Shown here: piece after piece, positions 54,234-61,246 of the stretch
Numbering within the stretch: position 1 is the first letter of the stretch
Layout of the letters: each line of letters starts with the position of its first letter
Source of the DNA: Planctomycetales bacterium 10988
Lineage (GTDB): Bacteria; Planctomycetota; Planctomycetia; Pirellulales; Pb10988
Direction of reading: 5' to 3'
NCBI GenBank assembly: GCA_009664345.1
Contig: CP043547.1
Location: 3,004,709 to 3,068,708 of the forward strand
DNA length: 64,000 nt
Program-made: the position numbers and the translations under genes
Notes under the pieces: model-generated
What the model was told of the DNA's origin: nothing
Seen by the model: only the letters and a program-made list of their open reading frames with translations
Database searches by the model: none

Positions 54234-55449
54234 GGGCGAGCCTCCTTTGAATATTTGCTTGAACCACAAAATAGTCGATTAAAGGGGCAAACACGTTGCC
54301 GAAGAGAATCGCGAGCATGATTCCTTCGGGGTATGCCGGATTGATCACCCGAATGAGGATCGTCAGCAAGCCAATCAAGATGCCGTAGATCCATTTGCCC
54401 TTGTGGGTGAAGGAGGCAGAGACCGGGTCGGTCGCCATGAAGACAGCCCCAAAAGCGAACCCTCCAATGACTAAGTGCCACCAAAACGGCACAACGAACA
54501 TCGCATTGGAATCACTTCCGATCAGATTGAAGAAGAGAGCACCCAAGATTCCCCCGGCAAAGACTCCGGCCATGATTCGCCAAGAGCCAACACCGGTGGC
54601 GATCAAGATGATCATCCCGAGTAAAGCACAGAGGGCACTGGTTTCGCCCATCGAACCGGGGATAAAGCCGAGGAATGCGTCCCACCAGCCATAGCCCAAT
54701 CCTTCCACGACAGCGGACAACCCTTTGTCCAGATCCCCAACGGCCATCGCACCAAGGGCGGTTGCCCCTGTATAGCCATCTGCGGCAACCCAGACGGCAT
54801 CGCCGGAGATTTGCCCAGGATAAGCAAAGTACAGGAAGGCCCGGGCTGTCAGTGCGGGATTTAAGAAGTTTCGTCCGGTTCCGCCGAAGATTTCTTTTCC
54901 GATCACAATCCCAAACGAGATCCCTAAGGCTACCTGCCAAAGTGGGATCGTCGGCGGAAGGGTTAACGGAAAGAGAAGTCCGGTAACCAAAAAACCTTCG
55001 TTAATGTCGTGCCTTCTGACAATACAGAAGAGAACCTCCCACGTTCCCCCGACCGCCATGCAAACGGCATAAATCGGAAGAAAAAAGAGGGCACCGTAAA
55101 CAAAGTTGTCAACAAGACTCGCCGGGTCATGCCCCAAACCGAGCCATTCTTGCACATCGGCTTGCCAACCGGCTGCCTCCGCGCCTTGGACATTCGCGAT
55201 CGCCACATTCGCTTGATAGCCGGTATTATAAAGAGCCATCAAGGTACAGGGGATCAAGGCGACCACCACGGTGATCATCATCCGTTTTAAATCAAGGGCA
55301 TCCCGCACATGCGAAGCATTCTTGGTCACTTCGCCCGGCGTATACAAAAAGGTATCCGTTGCCTCATAAAGAGGGTAAAGCATTTGCAGCTTTCCACCTT
55401 TATCAAACATCGGATGAACGCGGTCTAATAATTTTCTAAGGGGCCTCAT
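54223..55449 (-). CDS. nqrB: Na+-NQR subunit B
   Basis: A 408-residue main membrane subunit with about ten helices, the one that carries sodium and a second covalent FMN. The FMN threonine is in [33 protein letters not shown] is a strongly conserved segment of the family. The N-terminal [20 protein letters not shown] is cytoplasmic as expected. It starts ten bases after nqrA and overlaps nqrC at its end, so the operon is tightly packed. Confidence 0.97.
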   Translation of the reverse strand: MRPLRKLLDRVHPMFDKGGKLQMLYPLYEATDTFLYTPGEVTKNASHVRDALDLKRMMITVVVALIPCTLMALYNTGYQANVAIANVQGAEAAGWQADVQEWLGLGHDPASLVDNFVYGALFFLPIYAVCMAVGGTWEVLFCIVRRHDINEGFLVTGLLFPLTLPPTIPLWQVALGISFGIVIGKEIFGGTGRNFLNPALTARAFLYFAYPGQISGDAVWVAADGYTGATALGAMAVGDLDKGLSAVVEGLGYGWWDAFLGFIPGSMGETSALCALLGMIILIATGVGSWRIMAGVFAGGILGALFFNLIGSDSNAMFVVPFWWHLVIGGFAFGAVFMATDPVSASFTHKGKWIYGILIGLLTILIRVINPAYPEGIMLAILFGNVFAPLIDYFVVQANIQRRLARVT

Positions 55450-55458
55450 ACGTGTGCT

Positions 55459-56808
55459 CTAGCCTTCTTGCTCGATACGAGTGAGGTTAGTCCGCAACAG
55501 GGGGCCATATTCGTACTTCCCTGGGCAGACGAAGGTACAAAGGGCCAAATCGTCTTCATCGAGTTCCAAAGCTCCGAGTGCTTGAGCCTGCTCGGTATCG
55601 CCGACGATTAAGGCACGCAAAAGATAAGTCGGAATGATGTCCAAAGGCATCACTTTTTCATAGGTACCGATGGGAACCATCGCACGGCGGCTCCCTTCGG
55701 TCGAAGTGTTCATCGCGAATTTCTGACCGCGTTTTAAAGAGGAAACAAAGAGGTTGGTAATCGAGAATTTATTGAATCCAGGGCCCATCCAGCCGAACAT
55801 AATCCGTTGATTGCCTTCTTCCAGCACGGACACTTGCTGATGATAACGGCCCAGATAACCAAGGAGTGGACTCTTCGCTCGCCCGGAAAGGATCGAGCCG
55901 GAGATCACGCGGAGGTCATGTTCGGTCTCTTTGAGTTCGCCTTGAATCAGATCATCCAAGGAGACCCCCAGACGGGTTTTCAATAAGCGGGGGTTTTCGA
56001 CCATCGGTCCAGCCAACGCAACCACGCGTTCGACCGAGAGCTTGCCGGTATTGAAGAGATAACCGAAAGCCGCGACATCTTGATAACCAATCGTCCAGAC
56101 GGTTTTCTGGTTACCGACCGGATCAAGATAATGAATATGTGTGCCTGGCAAACCGGCAGGATGCGGGCCACCGAACTCTTCCACGGTGACGAAATCCATG
56201 TCTTTACCGGGGATATTGGCTTCCGGAGCAGTACAAAGATAGAGCTTGCCGGCAGTCAATTTGTTCAGGACATGCAGCCCCGTGACAAAGTCCGCTTCGC
56301 GCTCCGCGAGGACGACTTCGACATCTGGAGCCAAAGGATTCGTATCGATTGCCGTGACAAAGATCGAATGCGGTTCGGAATCAATGGCGGGAACTTTGCT
56401 ATAAGGGCGAGTTCGCAAGGCGGGCCAAAGACCGGATTCGACCAAGTTCTCCACCACTTTTTCGCGGGAGACTTCAGCAAGTTCCGTTTCCGCGTACGAA
56501 GTGAAGGTCTCTTCTTCATCGCCATCGAGTTCGATCACGATCGATTCGAACTTACGTTTGGCACCGCGATGAACCGCGACGACTTTTCCGGCAGCCGGAG
56601 AAGTATAACGGACGCCTTCGGTTTTTTTATCCGTAAAGAGTAGCTGACCGAGTTTGACGACATCTCCTTCAACGACTGCCATGGTAGGCTTCATGCCTAC
56701 ATAATCGTCGCTGATGAGTGCCACGGTCCTGGGTTCGGAAGCAAGATCAATCTCTTGCTTGGGTTCCCCTGAAACAGGAAGATTCAAACCGCGTTTGATT
56801 GTAATCAT
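55459..56808 (-). CDS. nqrA: Na+-NQR subunit A
   Basis: A 449-residue cytosolic subunit, the first gene of the operon and close in length to the 446 of Vibrio. Recognisable parts are the opening [15 protein letters not shown], the [31 protein letters not shown] lipoyl-like region (a 31-residue stretch at about 43-73) and the end [22 protein letters not shown]. It binds quinone at the cytoplasmic face together with NqrB. An AGGA lies 13 bases upstream of the ATG. A perfect palindrome at 56898-56914 lies 90-106 bases upstream of the start and might control the operon. Confidence 0.96.
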   Translation of the reverse strand: MITIKRGLNLPVSGEPKQEIDLASEPRTVALISDDYVGMKPTMAVVEGDVVKLGQLLFTDKKTEGVRYTSPAAGKVVAVHRGAKRKFESIVIELDGDEEETFTSYAETELAEVSREKVVENLVESGLWPALRTRPYSKVPAIDSEPHSIFVTAIDTNPLAPDVEVVLAEREADFVTGLHVLNKLTAGKLYLCTAPEANIPGKDMDFVTVEEFGGPHPAGLPGTHIHYLDPVGNQKTVWTIGYQDVAAFGYLFNTGKLSVERVVALAGPMVENPRLLKTRLGVSLDDLIQGELKETEHDLRVISGSILSGRAKSPLLGYLGRYHQQVSVLEEGNQRIMFGWMGPGFNKFSITNLFVSSLKRGQKFAMNTSTEGSRRAMVPIGTYEKVMPLDIIPTYLLRALIVGDTEQAQALGALELDEDDLALCTFVCPGKYEYGPLLRTNLTRIEQEG

Positions 56809-57499
56809 ACTGTGGGAAGTTCCTACCTATGCGTGCGATCCCCAAGGGGAAACTCAAGAAACACGTCGAACCAAAGTGATTTGGGTCGGTTCTCCCAACG
56901 TGAAATTTTCACGTCGTTCATTGCAGACATTCAAAGACCAACGAAGCCAACATCCCTTCCTCAAAGAGAAAAGTGATCGCTTCGGTGTCTCTTCACGTCT
57001 TTAAAATAGCTAGAAGCCAAGGCAGCCGAGCGTCGCCAGGCCAAAGAAGGAAAGGTCACCCTTGACCTCAACTGGGTTGGGACCAGTAAGGTTAGATCGT
57101 GAATGTTTTCACAAGTCTGTCGCTAAAAGTTCATCGGATCTTCAAGGAAGAATTTTAAACGAAAGTTTGATTTTCGTCCGACGGAGATAGTTCGTCGAAG
57201 ACGTTCTTCTAAGGCAGGTTGTGCGAGAAGCGTGACGATCGGCAGAGGATTCTCAACCTTCTTTACGGTGATGATATCGCAATCCGCCCTCACCTACAAG
57301 GACAGACAAAGAAATTGAAAGAGAATGGGAATTTTTCAAGGTGAAGTTCTTCGTTTCAACTTCTCCAATGAATTTCTTAAAAAGCCTCTATTGGTGAGGA
57401 ACATTTCTCCTAAAATTTGGGTAGAAAGCAAATCTTTATTTTCGTTTTTCATAAAAGCGAACCCTGTATCTCATGCTCCTTCTCTCAGGTAGTTTTCTT
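56809..57499. other. Divergent region between nqrA and the ELW-repeat gene
   Basis: About 690 bases containing the palindrome at 56898-56914 and otherwise no supported gene or RNA. A TTGAAT and TGAAAA pair with 17-base spacing on the minus strand near the palindrome could be a weak promoter for nqr. Local hairpins occur (for example at 57444-57463). Confidence 0.4.
56898..56914. promoter_or_regulatory. Palindromic operator-like site upstream of nqrA
   Basis: ACGTGAAATTTTCACGT: perfect 8-bp arms around a single central base. Size and symmetry suit a dimeric regulator; no regulator gene lies close by. Confidence 0.4.
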
Positions 57500-60040
57500 A
57501 TGTGGCTTTCCGACTTCATCCATTCAAAATCATCTCAACCTCAATCCCGTCAACAGGTACGCGATACTCCGTTGAACTTGGAACAACTAGAGCAACGGCA
57601 ACTCCTTGCCGGCGATCCGATTCTCATCGACATTGACCCGACGGGTAGCTCCTATCCTATCGATTTTACAGAGGTCAACGGCACCGCCTATTTCACCGCT
57701 TTAACCCCCTCCGAAGGTGATGAATTATGGAAGACCGATGGAACGACCGCCGGGACGGAACTGGTCGCTGATATTGTGCCCGGCTCGGAAGGCTCTTATA
57801 TCGATGACTTAATTAACGTGAATGGCACATTGTTCTTCACAGCGAACACTGCCAGCTACGGCAGAGAACTCTGGAAAACCGACGGGACCTCCGCGGGAAC
57901 GGTCTTGGTGAAGGATATCACCCCGGGTACTGATGATACGCTTATCCAGGATCAACTAGCGGTCAATGGAACATTGTACTTCAGGTTCACGGATGGGACG
58001 TATGGCAGAGAGCTTTGGAAAAGTGATGGAACTTCCGCGGGAACAACGCTCGTGAAGGACCTCAACCCAGGAACCGCCGACTCGAATCCAGCTCAGTTTA
58101 CGAACTTCAATGGAACACTGTTCTTCAATGCCAATGATGGAAGCACAGGAAGCGAGCTTTGGAAAACCGATGGAACCTCGGCAGGAACCGAGATGGTGAT
58201 TGATTTCAATGGATCAAGCGGAGGATCACCCGCCGAGCTAACCAACGTCAATGGTACGCTGTTCTTCGAGGCAAACGACGGAACCTATGGAAGAGAACTT
58301 TGGAAAAGCGATGGAACCTCCGCGGGAACGGAACTCGTCAAGGACCTGAATCCCTCAGGAAACGGCGAACCCGATGTACTTACGAACGTCGGCGGAACCC
58401 TTTTCTTTTCTGCGAGAGACGGTGAGGGTGGAGATAAGCTCTGGAAATCCGATGGGACTTCGGCAGGGACAGAGCTCTTGCTTGACGCAGATCCTGAAAG
58501 TGCTTTTGATACAACTACGCAGCTACTCAACGTGAATGGAACCCTATTCTTTGTTGTTAGGGATGGTCCTAGTGATAGTTACGAGCTCTGGAAGAGTGAC
58601 GGGACTTCCGCGGGAACGGTCTTAATCAAGGACTTGAACGAAGGCGGCTACAGCTATTACGCTGGTGAGGACATAGTTCCTATCAATGGAACGGTTTATT
58701 TCTCCCTAGGTAGCAGTACTTACGGCTACGAGTTGTGGCGTAGCGATGGAACTTCCGCAGGAACCGTCCTTGTGGAGGATATCGCGGAAGGGACCAAAAG
58801 CTCGTATCCCCAGGACTTGGCCAATATCAATGGAACCCTCTACTTTACCGCCGATTATGCGAGTCCAGGTTACTACGACTACGAACTTTTTCTCATCAAA
58901 CCAGAAGAAGAAAAGCCGTTGATTGTCACCGGGTCGGATAGCGGTTCCGGCGTCGTGCGGGTCTTTGATGAGACGGGAACCGAGCAATATAACTTCTTTC
59001 CCTTTACGGAAGCGTTCACCGGCAGCGTCCGTGTCGCGACGGGGGATATCAATGGCGATGGCGTTCTCGATATCGTCACGGCAGCCGGACCGGGAGGCGG
59101 GCCAAGAGTCAGTGTCTATGACAGTGAGACCGGCCTGTTGATCACGGAGGGGCTGAGTGACTTTTATGCCTATGATCCGACCTTCATTGGCGGGGTCTTC
59201 GTGGCCGTTGGCGATGTAAACGATGATGGCTTCGATGACATCATCACCGGAGCCGATGCCGGTGGTGGTCCGCATGTGAAAGTCTTCAGCGGCGAAGATG
59301 GCACCGTGATCACCGAGTTCTACGCTTATGATCCTTCCTTCCTCGGCGGGGTTCGGCTGGCGGCGGGTGATGTCGATGGTGACATGATGGCCGACATCAT
59401 CACCGGACCAGGCACCGGCGGCGGGCCGCATGTGCGGGTCTTCAGCGGAACCACCGGCGAGCAGCTCGAAGGGGCCGCGACGGACTTTTATGCTTATGAT
59501 GCGGCATTCACTGGCGGAATCTTTGTCGCTTCCGGCGATATAAATGACGATGGCTTCGACGACATCATCACCGGAGCCGGGGCCTCAGGCGGTCCGCATG
59601 TGAAGGTCTTTAGCTCCGATGATGCTTCGGTGATCCACGAGTTTTACGCTTACGACCCGTCGTTCACCGGCGGCGTTCGCGTCGCTTCGTTTGATCTCAA
59701 TGACGATGGCTTCGCGGATATCCTCACGGTTCCCGGTCCCACTGGAGGTCCACATACTCGGGCTTTCAGCGGAGTAGACTTGTCGGACTTGGCGAATTTC
59801 TATTCCGGTTCCTCAACCAACTTCGACGGCCTCTTTATTGCTGGCGGCATTAGCGTTGTTCCGATTGAAAGTGATCCTGAAGAAATGTCAAGCTTCTTTG
59901 CCAGCGAAGACTCCGCCCCGCCGGAAGACCTCAATCTCGATGCCCCTTCCGCGAAGAAATCTTGGGCCAACGACACCGAAGAATTTTTCCAATCCGCCGA
60001 AGAAATTGACAAACTCTTCAGTGGCCTCGGCATTCAGTAA
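57500..60040 (+). CDS. Large exported ELW-repeat / VCBS-type protein
   Basis: An 846-residue protein. The LEPR-XLL-like tag LEQLEQRQLLAGD sits 27 residues after the start. Residues about 40-470 carry eight full repeats of about 48 residues with ELWKSDGTSAGT as the core, plus one truncated unit (YELFLI). From about 470 to 790 come five FG-GAP/VCBS-like repeats with calcium-type loops (DINGDGVLDIV, DVNDDGFDDII) and alternating GGGPHVKVFSG and FYAYDPSF segments. The tail is acidic. Surface or secreted adhesive or structural function is likely; no enzyme motif is seen. ATG at 57500 was chosen because it matches the N-terminal length of the paralogue at 61247; ATG 57473 is also in frame. Confidence 0.85.
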   Translation: MWLSDFIHSKSSQPQSRQQVRDTPLNLEQLEQRQLLAGDPILIDIDPTGSSYPIDFTEVNGTAYFTALTPSEGDELWKTDGTTAGTELVADIVPGSEGSYIDDLINVNGTLFFTANTASYGRELWKTDGTSAGTVLVKDITPGTDDTLIQDQLAVNGTLYFRFTDGTYGRELWKSDGTSAGTTLVKDLNPGTADSNPAQFTNFNGTLFFNANDGSTGSELWKTDGTSAGTEMVIDFNGSSGGSPAELTNVNGTLFFEANDGTYGRELWKSDGTSAGTELVKDLNPSGNGEPDVLTNVGGTLFFSARDGEGGDKLWKSDGTSAGTELLLDADPESAFDTTTQLLNVNGTLFFVVRDGPSDSYELWKSDGTSAGTVLIKDLNEGGYSYYAGEDIVPINGTVYFSLGSSTYGYELWRSDGTSAGTVLVEDIAEGTKSSYPQDLANINGTLYFTADYASPGYYDYELFLIKPEEEKPLIVTGSDSGSGVVRVFDETGTEQYNFFPFTEAFTGSVRVATGDINGDGVLDIVTAAGPGGGPRVSVYDSETGLLITEGLSDFYAYDPTFIGGVFVAVGDVNDDGFDDIITGADAGGGPHVKVFSGEDGTVITEFYAYDPSFLGGVRLAAGDVDGDMMADIITGPGTGGGPHVRVFSGTTGEQLEGAATDFYAYDAAFTGGIFVASGDINDDGFDDIITGAGASGGPHVKVFSSDDASVIHEFYAYDPSFTGGVRVASFDLNDDGFADILTVPGPTGGPHTRAFSGVDLSDLANFYSGSSTNFDGLFIAGGISVVPIESDPEEMSSFFASEDSAPPEDLNLDAPSAKKSWANDTEEFFQSAEEIDKLFSGLGIQ
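57700..58890 (+). repeat. ELW coding repeats, array 1
   Basis: Eight full tandem coding units of about 48 codons with the core ELW(K/R)(S/T)DGT(S/T)AGT, spaced about 135-150 bases apart, and a ninth truncated unit. The unit sequence is diverged, so this is an old array. Confidence 0.85.
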
Positions 60041-60044
60041 AAAT

Positions 60045-60058
60045 AAAAAGTGTTTTTT
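60045..60058 (+). repeat. Dispersed AAAAAGTGTTTTTT word (variant)
   Basis: One mismatch from the common 14-base word; four bases after the stop of the ELW-repeat gene. A second, shorter AAAAGTGCTTTT copy follows at 60098-60109 inside the terminator hairpin. Confidence 0.6.
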
Positions 60059-60079
60059 GCTTTCTAAAACCATGAAAAG

Positions 60080-60120
60080 AAAAACTCCCCAAAAGTGAAA
60101 AGTGCTTTTGGGGAGTTTTT
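60080..60120. terminator. Strong terminator between convergent genes
   Basis: Perfect 16-bp stem AAAAACTCCCCAAAAG/CTTTTGGGGAGTTTTT with a nine-base loop TGAAAAGTG. It lies between the ELW-repeat gene and the esterase gene and can act in both directions. Confidence 0.92.
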
Positions 60121-60142
60121 AATTACTAGGAAAGAAGCTTCG

Positions 60143-61084
60143 TTAGCGCGGGGAGGAAGATTCAGAAGAGATTTCTTCAAACCACGCTAAAAAAAGCTCG
60201 GGCCATTTTGCCGGGGGAAATCCATGTTGTACCCGTTGCGGAATGAGGTTGCCGACGCCGTGGGCTCCGACATCGAAGATCGCCATGTGAACCGGCACGC
60301 CTAGTTCTTTTAGGTCTGAGGCAATCTCTTTGGGGAGTTCAATCGGGGCACCGCCTTTGATGCCGTCGTTGGTCGCATGGAGAAGAAAGACCGGCGGAGT
60401 CTCTTTACTGAACACAAACGGCGATTCTTTTTGCCGCCAATGCCAAGTGGCCATGCCGATGGCAAAGTCGGGTCGGCTGCTCACCTGGTCGATAGGATCG
60501 GCAGCATCGAGGCCTCCTTGGTCAAAGTTCGCCGCGAGGTTCATGGCGAGATTCGCCCCGGCGGAAGCTCCGGCGATCCCGATATGGTTGGGATCGAGGT
60601 TCCATTCCTTGGCATGACTTCGCACTTGTCGCACGGCCCGCTTCGCATCCATCAAGGTCAAGGCTTGAATCTCTTCGTTCGTACCCCGAAACGGAGGCCG
60701 TAAGCGATACTTCAGCCCGATGACCGCGACGCCTTTAGGAAGGAAAACTTCCGCGGCATAGACAACATGCGTCTTCCAGCCCAACGACCCATAGCCACCC
60801 CCCGGACACATGATGATCGCCATGCCGGTGCTTTGGGATTTCTCCGGAAGATAAACATGCATCGCCGGCACGGTCACATTGCGAATGCTCCCCCGCTCAT
60901 CCACGATTTCCTCAGGAGCATCACGTTGAAACTGCGGCGGCTCGCCTTCCCAAAGCGGCATGGTGAAGTAGGCATTATCCATCACGTCCGTTGCTTCTTC
61001 CGCGAAGTTTTGTTGTGGAAACCCTGCCAACAGAAGCAAGAGACCAGCAAACAAGCCGCCCTGTAGTCTTTGAGATAAAAGCAT
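60143..61084 (-). CDS. Exported esterase/lipase (alpha/beta hydrolase)
   Basis: A 313-residue protein with signal peptide (GGLFAGLLLLLAGFPQQNFAEE). The hydrolase fold shows PGGGYGSLGW (oxyanion loop), GIAGASAGANLAMNLA (nucleophile in GASAG), the acid in FLLHATNDG and the His in DVGAHGVGN. It resembles the BD-FAE and acetyl-xylan-esterase-like hydrolases common in polysaccharide-degrading bacteria and could remove acetyl or feruloyl groups. It is single, on the strand opposite to the two ELW-repeat genes between which it sits. Confidence 0.87.
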   Translation of the reverse strand: MLLSQRLQGGLFAGLLLLLAGFPQQNFAEEATDVMDNAYFTMPLWEGEPPQFQRDAPEEIVDERGSIRNVTVPAMHVYLPEKSQSTGMAIIMCPGGGYGSLGWKTHVVYAAEVFLPKGVAVIGLKYRLRPPFRGTNEEIQALTLMDAKRAVRQVRSHAKEWNLDPNHIGIAGASAGANLAMNLAANFDQGGLDAADPIDQVSSRPDFAIGMATWHWRQKESPFVFSKETPPVFLLHATNDGIKGGAPIELPKEIASDLKELGVPVHMAIFDVGAHGVGNLIPQRVQHGFPPAKWPELFLAWFEEISSESSSPR

Positions 61085-61246
61085 TCTAGGCCCTCATTTC
61101 TTGAACTTATGAATGAATGATAAAAGGTAGGTGGTTTTCTCGTCTATCCAATAGCATTCATTGTTATTACTTGTTAAAACAATTGCGTAATGCAAAAGAT
61201 TTTCTCTTACTCTGACTGCTCATGATTCCATGTTGAAGGAGTTTTC

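Noticed and set aside
57700-58890. Regularly spaced repeats that might suggest a CRISPR array
   Set aside because: Units are about 144 bases long, coding, diverged, in frame and without unique spacers; no cas genes are present.
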